Assembly (NCBI GenBank): GCA_023853785.1
Contig: JAJIRX010000032.1
Span: 1 to 64,000, forward strand
Source of the DNA: Psilocybe azurescens
Lineage: Eukaryota; Basidiomycota; Agaricomycetes; Agaricales; Agrocybaceae
Direction of reading: 5' to 3'
DNA length: 64,000 bases
The notes beneath the pieces were generated by a model. It had not been told where the DNA came from. It saw only the letters and a program-made list of their open reading frames with translations, and did not search any database. Shown in pieces: positions 35,041 to 47,442 of the stretch (its first letter is position 1; every line of letters starts with the position of its first letter). A program made the position numbers and the translations under genes.

Positions 35041-36306
35041 CATCTACAAATCTTGCCCGCTCCCCAGCAGACGAGACCTCTGAAACCCAAAAACGAAACA
35101 CGGCACCACCGAAAAGTGGAATTCCCGCTACTGACAGCTCAGAAGAAGGAACCCTGACACAAAATTAGCAGACACCGAACCCATCCAGACAAAGCTCTGA
35201 AGATATCAACCTAGGCAACGAAGACCTATCGAACTCGCTATATGGCTTATTATCAACCCTGGCGATAGACCAAGAAGAACAACAAGACACAGACATGGTC
35301 GAAACAAACGGAAAGAAAGAAATCTCGATCAACAAACCCGTTGTATTCGATGGAGACCGAACAAAGTCCAAGTCTTTTATATAAGACTGCTATCTTTACA
35401 TGGACATAAACGAAGACATCTATAACACCGACAAGAAGAAAATCACCTTCATCTTATCATTCTGCATAGAAGGAGGAGCGAAACTATGGAAAGAACAGTA
35501 CTTAACCTCAAGGACGAGAGGAATCAGTCCCAATCAAACCATCAAATGGGACACCCTCAGCACATTCCTCAAAAATTCCATGACACATTCACCCCGGTGG
35601 ACGAAACCAGATCAGCCATGAATGACATAAAACAACTTAGGCAAAAACCCAACGAAAGAGTGGAAGACATCATCAACAAGTTCAAATTGTTGGTAGGACA
35701 AGCCAATCTAGGAACAGAAACGGAATCAGACCACACCCACCTCATTGGATTATTCCAAAAATGCATCACACCTCAGCTTGCTGACAGGATCCTGTACTCT
35801 GAAGACCTTCCAAGGACGATCCAAGGCTGGTACAAAAAAGCAACAACATTTGACACCAACTATAGACTGGCCAAGGTCTTTAGAGAAGAACCAGAAGAAC
35901 GTAGGAGGGAGCCACGATGGAACAACTTCCCAAGAAACAACAGGAACTACGACCCAAACAGGATGGACATAAGCGCTATGACAGCCGAAAAACGAGCCAA
36001 ATTAATCAGGAAAGGCGCCTGTTTCAGGTGCAAACAACGAGACATCTATCCAGAGATTGCCCACAGAAAGGACCAACAAACCAGAACAGAACCCAAGAAC
36101 AACCCAGCAAGAAGTGGACCCCAAAGGAACTCCATGCCCATATCAGGAGCCTGAACAAGGACAAAAAGACAAACTCGCAGACCTCATGGTTAAAACAGGA
36201 TTTGAAGAGAAAGAAGAAAAGGATTTTTAAAGTGGAGAAACAGGACGACGTCTGTCTCTCCTTATCTGAAGATACAATCTGTACTTACGGCAACAATCGA
36301 GAATAA
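35041..36306 (+). pseudogene. Gypsy A: gag
   Basis: The capsid region reads ISINKPVVFDGDRTKSKSF, then KKITFILSFCIEGGAKLWK and LRQKPNERVEDIINKFKLL, followed by NRMDISAMTAEKRAKLIRKG. The knuckle CFRCKQ-X-RHLSRDCPQ (about 36,020) is split between two frames. A stop at 35,383 and frame changes near 35,600 and 36,040 disable it. Its pattern matches gypsy D gag. Confidence 0.85.
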
Positions 36307-36310
36307 AACT

Positions 36311-39300
36311 ATGCTTTTACCAGTTTCATTCCCCACCAAGAAACAGAATGGCTCACAAATTGTCAAAACCTCTGCGCTCTTAGACTCAGGAGCAGGAAGG
36401 AAATTCATTGACCAGAAATATGCACAAAAACTTGGACTCAGAACCCAACCCTTGGAAAAACTGATCCGGGTTTATAACGTAGATGGAACCCCAAACAAGA
36501 AAGGAACCATCTCGTCATTTGTAGACCTGGACCTAAAGGTTGGAAACCGGAACCATCGGGAACAATTACTGGTCTCTGGGCTAGGAAAACAGAAAATTAT
36601 TTTAGGATTCCCTTGGCTACAGGAAAGAATCCAGGAATCAACTGGTGGAACAGACAGATAACTTGGAAACCACGTCAAGGGCCTACGATAAATCAAACCA
36701 CCATTGAAGAAGAAATGGACAAACGAACACCAACAATTGAGACTACCCACCCATTGGAGGAATTTGAATCGTTAGTCATCCGATATATTGGGGATGCAAA
36801 CGAAGACGAAATAAAAGAAACTTGGCTTAACACCAAAATCACGACCTCACAGACGCTGGCCCAACAATATGAACCAGAGAAACCGACAAGACCTCTCCAA
36901 GAAATCGTTCCCCCAGAATATCAATCATATATGGACCTTTTCCGATAAACAAGCGGCAGACCGATTCCCGGAACCAAGACCATGGGACCATAAAATTGAG
37001 TTAAAAGAAGGATTCATACCAAAGAAATTCAAGGCATACAATATCACACCGGCAGAACAAACAGAACTGGACACCTGGACAAAGAAACAATTGGACAAAG
37101 GATACATTCGACTCTTGGAATCACCTATGGCATCTCCCTTCTTCTTCGTATCAAAGAAAGATGGAAAGCTTAGACCTTGTCAAGACTACAGATATCTGAA
37201 CGACTGGATGATCAAGAACGCTTACCCACTACCACAGATTACGGAACTTATGGACAAATTGAAAGGCGCAAAATTCTTCACCAAACTAGATATCCGATGG
37301 GGCTACAACAACATCAGGATAAAAGAAGGTGATCAATGGAAAGCAGCATTCAAAACCAACCGAGGACTTTTTGAACCAACTGTAATGTTCTTTGGCATGT
37401 GCAATTCCCCAGCAACCTTCCAATCCATGATGGACTCAATCTTCGAAGACATGATATCACAATGCTTTGTAATCATCTATATGGACGACATTCTAATCTT
37501 TGCAAAAGATCGAGGGGAATTGGAAAAATACACCAAAATGGTTCTACAATGACTCCAAGAAAACAATCTCTATCTCAAACCGGAAAAATGCTCTTTTGCT
37601 CAAGGAAAAGTGGAATATCTCGGAATGATTGTTGAAGCAGGAAAAATCTCTATGGATCCAACAAAACTCAAAGGAATTCAAGACTGGCCAGCACCTACTA
37701 CTCTCAAACAAGTCCGATCGTTCCTGGGCTTTGGGAACTTCTACCGAAAATTCATCTGGAAATTCTCTGAAGTAGCTCGACCTCTAAATGAACTCCTGAA
37801 GAAAGACAAAGGATTTCTATGGAATGACACAACTCAAGCTGCCTTTGATGAACTGAAGAAACGATTCACGGAAGAACCGGTACTCTTGATGCCTGACCCC
37901 GCCAAACCATTTCAAATTGAATCTGACGCTTCAAAATATGCCTCCAGAGCAGTCCTTACTCAACTGGACGGAAATGGCGAAAGACACCCATGCGCATTTA
38001 TATCAAGAATGTTCTCTCCAACCCGAAAGAAACTATGAAATCTACGACAGGGAATTACTGGGAATAATCAGATCATTACAGGAATGGAGACACTACATCC
38101 AAGGATCAGAACACACGACTATGGTGAACTACGTAGTGTGTGATTTGATATATAAATCGAAAACCAAAACACAAACCAGAGAGGAATGGTCTAGACTAGA
38201 TAAGACAACTCTCTCCTGTTGAGTTAAAGTGAGGGCTGGCTTTGCCACTAGGTTGTGTAGATGTATGTGGTCTGAGGAGGGCAGGGACATATGAAGGAGG
38301 AGGAATGGATGAGGGGATATAAAATGCCCTTGAGTATTTACTGGGAGGAAGCAACCCGACTTGATTGGGGTAGAACGGTGTGAATGAGGTGTGATGACTG
38401 TGGAAGGGCCAAATGACTAGATAAATCGTAGGGATTGATACGGGGGCAGGAGTGAGAATGTAGTCTTGATCCTAGTGTGCTTCAATTGAGTCTGCAGTGT
38501 CTGCAAAGCTAGAAGTAAAGTCTGCTGATAGAATAATGACTTGAGCTGCCTGGAGTGATAGATGATGAAGGATTGTGCGATGTTCTTGAACCAAAAAAAT
38601 CAAACAGAGCGGTGAGGTGAATGAGGGATGACTAGGGGGCGATCGAAGGTGACGACCTAAGCGATATTCCTCAGCCAAAAAATCAAAGAAACGTGAGAGA
38701 AGCGGATAAAGGGTGTCTGGAGGCGATGGATGAAGATGACAACAAGACCAAAATCACTGAATAAAATATTCCGGAGCAACTGAAGGCGATGGGGAGTTGA
38801 GGATCTTGATGTAGAGGAAGAATGAAGGGTCTGGAGGATGGTAGGATCGAAATGAACTGGACAAAACTCTCTGTGATGAGAGAGCGAGAGTGGTTGGATA
38901 GGCTGGTCTAGCCTCTGATGAACATCTTGAATAACTGGAGTGATTGTTGAATTTTGTGCTGAATACTGATAGAGATTGATTGAATGCGTGCTTGGAGTGC
39001 TGGACTGAGTACTTGATAACTTGAAATCTTTGCTGTGAAGAAAGTTGGGGCTTGTAACTTCCTTGCATTCCAAGCGATACTAATACATGGTTTATATACC
39101 AGAGAACATAGAAAAATATTTAAAAGAGATCAAGCGTCCAAACTATACCAATCATTCTGTAGAACAACACCCAGTAGTCCCATCTATCAACTACATACAA
39201 TAGTTTGAAAGCTGACGGAGTTTAGGAGTGAAAAATAGAAGGATGAGTAAGTAAGTAACATAGGATGAGTAAGAAGTATAAGCAGGATTATGAAAAGCGA

Positions 39301-41625
39301 AGTGAGATGAGTAAGAAAGAAGCGAAGCTGAGTAAGTACAATAAGCAAGAATGACAAAAGGAAGGAAGGATCAATCATATGAAAGTGTCAGTCAATAGAA
39401 AAGGAACCAAAATAGCGAACAAGTACCATGCTAATGAATAGAACCAGTCTATTCATGGCACAGCTCAGTCATCCATTACCAAGACTGCTGAGTGAGACAA
39501 AGATTTGCTGCATATGTGGAATCCAGTTAAGGACCAAATAGTTGTAGATGATCAAATGCTGATGATGATGGTGATATATGATGCTGTGCAGTGCTGTGCG
39601 TACTAAGATGGATAGAAATGATGTCCAAGAATAATCTGTGCATAGCCATGAGGTTCGAAATAGATAGACGATTGAATCATTGATAGGGAATGTAACTGAT
39701 CAAATGGTTGAAGTGGAGATTGAAAGTTGGAATGGAGCTTGAAGTGGACTGTGAATGGGCTTTGACGTTGAATATTGAGGGATGTGCTTCAGATAAAAAT
39801 GCGAAATAATAACCCTGGCTTCTGCATGCAATGGGGAGTCAAGACAGACGCTCTAAGCTTATAGATAAATCTCATATCCAATCAAAATTGGTGTATGACA
39901 ACGGTATATTCAGATCACAAGAATTTGACATATTTCAGATCGGCCCAAAATCTAAACCAACGACAGGCGCACTGGTCTCTGTATGTCTCAGAATTCAATC
40001 TGAAGTTGGTACATCTACCTGGAAACAAAATGATTCAATCTGATACCCTTTCAAGATGCCCCCGATTTCACCCCAGAAGAAGACCACGACAATGAAAACA
40101 TCACCTTACTTCCAGAAAAGCTTTTCATCGACTTAATCAATGCTGAGTTACAGAAAAGAATTGCCAATGTGAACGAACTGGACCACAATGCAGCAGAAGC
40201 AATGAAAACCCTATTAGAAGGAGGACCACCAAATGCACGACCACGACCTCAGAGAATGGAAAACAGAGAACGTGAACGGCAAAACTATCTTATACTACCA
40301 AGGGCGAGCCTACATTCCAAAAGATCAAACCCTCACGGAAAGACATAGTCAAATCATATCACGACCCTATCTCAGCTGGACACCCTGGAGAATTAGAAAC
40401 ATTCAATTCGGTAAAACAACACTACTGGTGGCCAGGATTATGATCATTTGTCAAGCAATACGGTAAAAGGATATGCCGCCTGCCAACAGTTCAAAATAAA
40501 TCGACATCCCTCTAACCCATCATTCATACCGATACCTGGACCAAAGTCAGCCCAACCCTTTGCAGACAGTGCTATGGACTTCCTTACAGACCTTCCACCG
40601 ATCCTGGACAAGCAAGGAGAAGTTGAATTTGATGTGATTCTAAGCATCACCGATCACGGGAACACAAAAGGATTTATCCTTATTCCATGCCGAATGAAAG
40701 GACTGGATGCCAAAAAGACTGGCAAACTCTTACTGGACAATCTCTACAAAAGGTTTGGACTACCAGACAGCCTCACATCAGATCAAGACCCCAGATTTGC
40801 CGCTGAATCATTCAAAGAGCTAATGAAACTCCTTGGAGTAAAATCAAAATTTTCAACTGCTTATCACCCTCAAATGGACGGAACAACAGAACGATATAAC
40901 CAAGAGATCAAAGCCTATCTATCCATATACTGCTCGTCTCACCCAGAAGACTGGCACAAACGACTTGGGACCCTCGAATTCACTCACAATAACCGAAGAC
41001 ATGCAGACAGACAGAGAACACCATTCGAATTAATTCTCGGATACTCCCCATTGCAATTCCCACCACATTTGAACACACCAAGTTTCCTTCAGTAGAAGAA
41101 AGACTGAAGTATCTTCAAAAGGATCAAGAAGAAGCCCTAGCAGCCCACGAACTAGCCTGGACAAGGATGGCTGAAAGGAAAAACTTGAACTTCACACCGT
41201 TCATCCAAGGACAAAGAGTTTGGCTAGAAGCGACAAATTTACAGACGAATTATCACAAGAAAATGGCACCAAAACGAGAAGGACCCTTCAAGATCAAAGA
41301 AGTCTTAGGACCCCTAACTTATCGACTGGAACTCCCCAAAGGATGGCTTATTCACGATGTATTCCATGCGACACTTTTTAATCCATACCACAAGACCGAA
41401 ACACATGGACCCAATTTCATTCGACTGCCACCAGAGATATTAAACGAAGAAGAACATTGGGAAATAGAGACGATTCTCAAACATTGAAAAAGAGGAAGAG
41501 GATACCAATACTACGTCAAATGGAAGGACTATCTGATCACCAAAGCAACGTGGGAACCGGCTTCGGTCTTTGAAGAAACCAGTAACGAAATCTTACAGAC
41601 TTACCGAACACGTCACAAGCTGTAA
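36311..41625 (+). pseudogene. Gypsy A: pol (PR, RT, RNase H, INT, chromodomain), interrupted
   Basis: Protease KTSALLDSGAGRKFID (36,367-36,414). RT with FTKLDIRWGYNNIRI, MFFGMCNSPATFQSMM and IIYMDDILIFAKD (about 37,480). RNase H with [16 protein letters not shown], interrupted at 38,124 by LTR-X copy 2 and resuming at 39,901 ([12 protein letters not shown]). Integrase with MDFLTDLPP (40,574), TSDQDPRFAAESF (40,776) and TERYNQEIKAYLS (40,887). The chromodomain YQYYVKWKDYLITKATWEP ends about 41,625. It has a few frameshifts, but the integrase is open over 215 codons. This is the best preserved gypsy pol here. Confidence 0.92.
38125..39900. repeat. LTR-X copy 2 (1.78-kb solo-LTR-like repeat) inside gypsy A
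   Basis: TGAACTACGT...GTATGACA, flanked by ATGG (38,121-38,124) and ACGG (39,901-39,904). This is a 4-bp duplication of ACGG with one CpG-to-TpG change, and removing the insert restores the [11 protein letters not shown] reading of RNase H. TG/CA ends, a short duplication and no coding capacity suggest a solo LTR or short non-autonomous LTR element. An internal stretch (38,640-38,725) partly repeats the sequence just before it and is missing from copy 1. Confidence 0.8.
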
Positions 41626-41663
41626 AAAGACCACCATCTTCCCTCACTCAACAATCAATCAAC

Positions 41664-42380
41664 ATGCTCTCCTTTCCCTCAATGCTTGAAGAACTCAAGA
41701 TAGTGTTCATAATGTCTCGAGAAGCAGAGAAACAAGCACGCAATGAACTCAAGGCAAGATGCGCAGCAATGGCGTATGACCAAAATCTAGAGTATCAACT
41801 GCGGATTTCCCAGCTCAAGGAAAAACTTAGACCCAGACTGGCAACAAAGGCTATAAGAAAGGTCAAGTCGCTACACTTCTAGGCAACAAACATTGATATC
41901 CAACAATGTCTCATTCCACTGCTCGTGCCTCATCTGTTCCCCAATCTACTACTACATCGTCTCAACTTTTTAATACTCTCTCCATCTACGAACTACTTGA
42001 AATCTTGAAAAATGCCGAAAACTAATACGATGTCAAGCCCTTTGCCTCCCTTTATCGAACGAGAACTTGAATTCTTCAACTATTTATCTGGCGAAATCAC
42101 GAATCATCGAGGGCGGACATTGCAGTCAAACAGGCGAGAGTCCAAGTCCACCACAAAGCCGCCACCGACTCCCTCAAACATCTTCAACTCAAGGGTTTTG
42201 AACGAGCCATCAAACACCGCACGGTAAAGAAACCCGATTTGTCCTTCCCCCTCTTATCATTCCAAATGAAACCGACTTTAAAAAGCAGACACCCCCACGG
42301 ATGACGTTGGCATCGCAAACAATACCGGAGAACCCTACGGATACTGAAGACCATTCGACTGGGACAGTCAAACCTTAGAA
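41664..42380 (+). pseudogene. Gypsy A: ORF3 region downstream of pol (internally deleted)
   Basis: ORF3a (41,664-41,882, 72 codons) is helix-prone and charged: MSREAEKQARNELKARCAAM, then ISQLKEKLRPRLATKAIRKV. ORF3b starts about 42,012 and resembles the N-terminal half of ORF3b in gypsy C. A deletion at about 42,300 has removed the segment that encodes the zinc knuckles in copies B and C, rejoining at the acidic C-terminus (DDVGIANNTGEPYGY). Confidence 0.65.
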
Positions 42381-42388
42381 GGGGGTAA

Positions 42389-42902
42389 TGTTATGGACAC
42401 TTTATTTCCTTTTGCTTTTGCTTTTTCTTTTCCTTTTCGTATATAAAACCTTCCTGTCACATGATGGACAACATCATGTGATTGTTACGACAAGTCTTTT
42501 TCTTTTTCTTTTCCTTTCTCTTTTTTTCTTTTCCCTTTTCTTTGTCATCCGTCACATCATTGATACATCATCGTATGTTCTGATGAACTTTGCTTTCCAT
42601 CATATCTACGAAACTCCATCATATCTTTGATGGAATTTCACTTCTATCTTTTATGATACATCTTTCGATGAACGCTTGATCTGTTTCCTCTATTCTTATA
42701 TACTTCTGCTGATGAATATTCAAACTCGTTTCAACTTGCTGTGCGGTTCATAGTATTTATACCAGGAAGGATCCACTGTATTCTTTAGCTAGTTCTTGAG
42801 AATCTAATCTCCTCTTACTTGATACCGCTTGAACTTGCTGTTCTTGACTACTTGACTGTCGGCTTTATCCACGCACGTGAATATAAGCTTGAAGTCGTAA
42901 CA
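42389..42902 (+). repeat. Gypsy A 3' LTR
   Basis: 514 bp, TGTTATGG...GTCGTAACA, preceded by AGAAGGGGGTAA and followed by ATGGG (42,903-42,907), which matches the duplication on the left. It closely matches the 5' LTR by eye, so gypsy A is the most recent gypsy insertion here. It carries the same hairpin at 42,457-42,481. Confidence 0.93.
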
Positions 42903-42907
42903 ATGGG

Positions 42908-43327
42908 AGTAACTTGCGCTGCTGAACCCACAACATGAGATTCCAAGTGCACTTGTTGGTAATGAATATTTCTGTGATTTTGGAATCAAAGAAAATTTGT
43001 TTTGTGTTTTTAACTGCTTTACGATAAAGCTTCTAATCCTCTGAGAGACCATGCTCCCAGTAAGATTGAAATACAACAGAGCACTCGTCCATCCACCATG
43101 GCTTAGAGTGCCTTGTAACTGTGACCTCCCTAGAACAAATATCCTATGCTGCCAAGAACAAATCACCAATGACTTGTGCCACAGCGTCAATCTGGATGGG
43201 GTGTCAAGAGGAGCATGTTTGTCCACTTTCATGGCAAACTCTCCTCAATGACTCTGAAAAAGCAGATTTGCTCCTTATTGGATTTAAGAACTTTGTGGGG
43301 CATGGCCCCAGAATCTACAGAGATCAA
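42908..43327 (-). pseudogene. LINE7: ORF2 middle part
   Basis: Minus-strand LINE ORF2 between endonuclease and RT (MKVDKHAPLDTPS, matching 15,840-16,130). It is cut on the left by gypsy A and on the right by element E5. Its last bases, AGATCAA, are one copy of the E5 target duplication. Confidence 0.82.
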
Positions 43328-44586
43328 CAGTACTTTACCTTCCCCACAGAATCTAGTGGAATCCAGTGGAATCCAGTGGAGTCCAGTGGACTTGCCTATA
43401 TATTGAGTGTAAAAGATATACAAAGCCCACTGGAGTCCACTAGATTCCACTGCACTCCAGTAGATGCTATACTACACAGCTGTACTTCACTTTTCTTTGC
43501 AGAATTTATTTAGACTGTAGTGGATTCTATTAGATTTTATTAGATTTGCTATATGTGAATACTAAATTGGGAGCACTCAGAGTCCACTGGACTCTACTTG
43601 ACTGTTCAAATTTGAAAAATGAGTGGTTGTGTTGGTGCTATAAATAAAAATGTAGAGCCTGAGTTTTTGATTCTAGATCTATTTGAATTGTGTTATTTGC
43701 TTTTTTTTATTGAGAAAAATGCAAAATACTTGACAAAAGCCTGTGATAAACACAATTTGGCAGATAGAATTTTTTTCAAAAAACTTTGTATTAGATCATA
43801 TAAAATTATTTTATAAAATCTTGATATTTAAATTATGTGTCTGAGATCTTTTTTATTTAGTTATACATAGATTAAACAGTATTAAATGTTATGTTAGATA
43901 ATTTAGTTTAAAATTATTTAAATTTAAATATTTACTGAATGCACATTATTTTTTTTTGGTTTTTCTCTATTGGAAAAACTTTTAACTGTTTGTCAAAAGC
44001 TAATTAAAAGTAGTATTTAACAGATGAGAGTATTTTCTATATGATATAATTTTTTTTCGAGATTATACTAATGTTTAAATCATGTTTGTAAGTGTTTTCC
44101 TTATTAGGAAATATATTAACACATTGAATTTTGACCAAAATTTACAAGTATTTATTATTATATATTTTTAACATATTTTATTTTATATTTTTATTAACAA
44201 AATTGTAGCCTGCTTTTGATATTTAATTTATATATTTAATTTTATTTGAGGCCATAATATGACATTGTTGTGCAATATGTATACAAATAGAGCCAGATTC
44301 AAGATCACACTTTCAAATTGATCTCATCAAAATATAAACAAATCCAAATTTAAACAGTGTACTAGATATGTACTGAAAGTCCAGTGGACTCTAGTGGACT
44401 TCCAGTGAATTGGACTGGACTCATAATCCAGTGGACTGACACTGGACTAAAATTTTGGCAGGAGTCCAGTCAGAATCCAGTGGATTTGACTAGACTATAG
44501 TCCAGTAGACTGTCATTTTTGTATATTTTAGCAGAGAATAGTGCACTGGAATCCATATGGATTATGTGGGGAAAGGAAAGATCTCA
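43328..44586. mobile_element. E5: hAT-like TIR element, 1,259 bp
   Basis: Ends CAGTACTTTACCTTCCCCAC and TGTGGGGAAAGGAAAGATCTCA form imperfect inverted repeats. Flanks AGATCAA and AGATTGA fit a duplication of AGATCGA with a different CpG change on each side, and LINE7 continues across the site. Subterminal arrays of TCCAGTGGA/TCCACTGGA words (43,355-43,600; 44,370-44,560) surround a very AT-rich core (43,620-44,350). I see no clear tRNA-like module here and no gene. Confidence 0.75.
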
Positions 44587-45692
44587 AGATTGAGATAGTT
44601 GTAGCAAGTGGGACATGATCCAACTCACCCATGGCATTGTGTTTCTGGGTGACCTGAGCCATCAGAGTTTGATTTGGTTGCACAAAAACCAGGTCGATCA
44701 CTGAGTAGCAATGTCCCTGGACACAAGAGAAGAAGGTTGGCTCCAGGTTTACAAAAGGAGTTTGTTGCAAGCCTAATTCTGATGCAGTATTGAGGAGTTG
44801 AGTGGCAACTCCTGGGTGGTCATAGTGGCCTCCATCCCATTCCTGGGAGTGGATGTTAAAATTGCCCCCATGTAAATGAAGAATGGGAGTGAGGCCACCT
44901 CCTCTGCCAGGAGGAGAGCAGCTATATGGGCATCGTCTGAATAGATGTTCATGAGGTTATAGTACTGTCTATTTGTGAACAGGCTGAGGATAATCACATC
45001 ACAATGATCAATAAGATTGCGACATATGGATGGACAAAACTCTTTCAAGTGGTTAGACACATAGGCCATAACCCTTGGGCAAGAATCAGGTTTAGGAATA
45101 CACACTATAGGCAGCCAAGAAGGATACAAAGGCATGTCAATAATATTATTGCCAGACTTACAAGAAGTAGATGGTGCAGTATGTAAAAACCTCCAAGGAG
45201 GTTCTTGGATAAAAACAATATTGTATGTTAATACAAAATGTTTGAGTATAGTTTCTACACTTAGGCTGGACTTTGCACAATTGAAACTCAAAATTCTAAC
45301 CAGAAGGTCCTGGACGGTTTGACTCATCCTAATGACCACTGGTTAGGGGTGATCAGTGCATGAAAGAATTTGCTTGTACCTGACATATTTCTCAATAGCC
45401 CAAAGAGGATTGAACCTGTGACTCCAGAACACACAAGTGTGCTCATGGGCACCGTGCTCTTCCAACTTGTGAGGACCAGAGCAGCACAGGCATTTGGTGG
45501 TGACCACATGACAGTGACTGATGGGATGACCCCACCTCCAGCACCAAGTGCAGAGGGGGACACCAGAAATCTTGGTGCAAGCCCATATTCAGAGGGGGCA
45601 GCTCCTGAACATGAACTGTTTGTCAACTAGTTGATGAGCATGGGCACCAGAGGTGGTGTCCCAGATATCAAAAAAGCAACCACAGTAGTGCG
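44587..45692 (-). pseudogene. LINE7: ORF1 C-terminus and ORF2 endonuclease
   Basis: ORF2 starts at about 45,330 on the minus strand (MSQTVQDLLVRILSFNCAKS). It runs 180 codons through the EEP domain (VFIQEPPWRF, LLAEEVASLPFFIYMG) before frameshifts. Upstream is the end of ORF1. The left edge lies at E5 and the right edge at E6. Together with 42,908-43,327 and 34,483-34,513 it is one LINE copy. Confidence 0.85.
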
Positions 45693-46106
45693 TGTACTGT
45701 ACAGTGCCCCCATATTCCGTTGGACTCTAACGGACTTTCACTGGACCCAGCCAATTCCAATGGACAGTCCATTGGACGTCCAATTCCATTGGACTTGATA
45801 AAATTCGATACCAGTCCAGTCAGAGTCCGGCTAAATTCCGGTCAAAGTCCAGTCAAGTCACTTCAAGACAGAAAACAGGTGGACTTCCGTTGGACTTCCA
45901 GTGGACTTCCGTTGGACTTCCAGTGGACTTCCACCGGACTCTCAGCACTTAATTAGACCAGATCCAAGAGTGCTCTGTCCAGTGGAGTCCAGTGGATGTC
46001 CAGTGGACTGTCACTGGTTTAATTGCAGACTTGGGAGTGGAGTTAGGGACAGTAGCAGTGTTCTTGGAGGCTTTGGGAGCCATATTAAGGAAGCTAGATC
46101 ACTAAG

Positions 46107-46318
46107 ATAATACTTCAATCTTATCTTTAATTCATGTAACAATGTAATATAATATATTGAAAACTATATACTATATTATTATCTGACTTTGTGAATTTCA
46201 CTAAGTCCAACTTTAAATTCACATGGAATGGAATCCAATTGGATTCCAACTGGAATACTTTAATCTTAGCTTAAATTTATGTGACAATGTAATATAATAT
46301 ATTAAAAACTATATACTA
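46107..46318 (+). repeat. Duplicated AT-rich block in E6
   Basis: About 65 bp around aatgtaatataatatatt (46,107-46,172) recurs with a few changes at 46,252-46,318. The two copies are separated by GGAATCCAATTGGATTCC words like those of E2. Confidence 0.75.
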
Positions 46319-46489
46319 CATGATTATATACAGGTAAAAATAAAATAAAAACATAGTAAAAAGAAACAAAAAAGAAAAACAGAAAGAAAAGAACAGAAAA
46401 AGGGGGCAGAGGGTACATTGGTGGTGTCGTCGTCCATGTTACCAATGTCGTGATCGGCCATACCCGTCGTTGTATGTGTCGTCCTCACC

Positions 46490-46860
46490 CTCACCCTTGC
46501 CGCCCTTGCCCTTGCCTTTGCCACCCTCGTCCTTGCCCTTGCCGTCCTTGCCCTCACCATCCTTGCCCTTGCCACCCTCATCCTTGCCCTTGCCCTTGCC
46601 GGCCCTCATCCTTGCCCTTGCCCTCGCTGTCCTTGTCCTTGTCCTCGCTCTCGCTGCCGTCCTCGCCCACGTCCTGGTCCACGCCGGTGTCTTGGTCCTC
46701 GCCGTCGTGATCCTGGTCCTAGCCGTTGTCCTCCCGGTCCTCACCCTCGCCCTCGCCCTCACCATCCCGGTCCTCGTTGTGGTCCTCATCTGCGTCCTCG
46801 TTGTCGCCATTGCCGTTGTTCCCGTCCTCTGTCGTGGTCGGGTTGGCTCTCGCCTGGCTC
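46490..46860. repeat. GC-rich hexamer minisatellite in E6
   Basis: Degenerate tandem CTTGCC / CCTCGC / GTCCTC units on the plus strand, in sharp contrast to the AT-rich flanks. Translated frames are simple GK, RT or DE repeats with stops, so I do not call a gene. A shorter tract of similar kind is at 30,390-30,450. Confidence 0.75.
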
Positions 46861-47043
46861 CGACCGACGAGAGGCGGTGGTGGTGGTGGAAGGAAAAAGG
46901 GTTGGGGCCAGAATCAACAACGGACTGACGTGGCATCAACATGTCACACACGTGTTGTTGTTTGTCACGTGCCGAGCAGTGCCAAGAATTTCGGCCACAT
47001 CACTATGTATTTAACTAATTTTATTATTTTCCATAAGCCTTTG

Positions 47044-47102
47044 TGGTTCAGTTGGTTTATCCCACTTGCGTTCGGCATTCTCCGATGCCCGAGTTCAATT
47101 CT
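47044..47102 (+). other. tRNA-like module in E6
   Basis: A box TGGTTCAGTTGG (47,044-47,055), B box AGTTCAATTCT (47,092-47,102). It is followed by a T run and the same AT stretch as in E2 (tactagtataaattataata). Confidence 0.55.
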
Positions 47103-47442
47103 CGTTTGTGTCTTTTTTTTCTATACTAGTATAAATTATAATAAAAGGACATCTGTTGGACTTCCATTGGAATTCCGTTGGACTTGTCTGCTGGAATTCC
47201 AATGGTCATGTCCGGTGGGATTCCGATGGACTTCCATTGGACTTCCATTGGTTCTGTCCGGTTATTTCCAGTGGACAGTCCGTTGGACTTGTAGTCCGGT
47301 CAGACATTCATCAGAATCTCACCAGAATCTCACCGGAAAATTTCAGCAGTCCTAGACCAGAAAAATTGTCATTCTGAATATAGAAAGTCTGATGGAGTCC
47401 GACCGGAGTCCGACCAAAAAATGGGGGCCGTGTAAAGACCTC

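Larger units (their letters stand above)
45693..47442. mobile_element. E6: hAT-like TIR element, about 1.75 kb
   Basis: Left end TGTACTGTACAGTGCCCCCAT. Right end ATGGGGGCCGTGTAAAGACCTC, an imperfect inverted repeat. Word arrays (GTTGGACTTCCAGTGGACTTCC and variants) lie at 45,715-46,010 and 47,150-47,420. The left flank is LINE7 and the right flank is a gypsy LTR, so no duplication is visible and the element is probably recombinant. The middle holds a GC-rich hexamer repeat and a duplicated AT block. Confidence 0.65.

Noticed and set aside
46439..46951. 170-codon minus-strand frame rich in RT/RA and GK
   Set aside because: It is one translation of a GC-rich hexamer repeat; other frames are equally open and equally simple.
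24311..47102. Possible functional tRNA genes
   Set aside because: A and B boxes are present but I could not fold an acceptor stem and anticodon arm; the modules lie in repeated elements.
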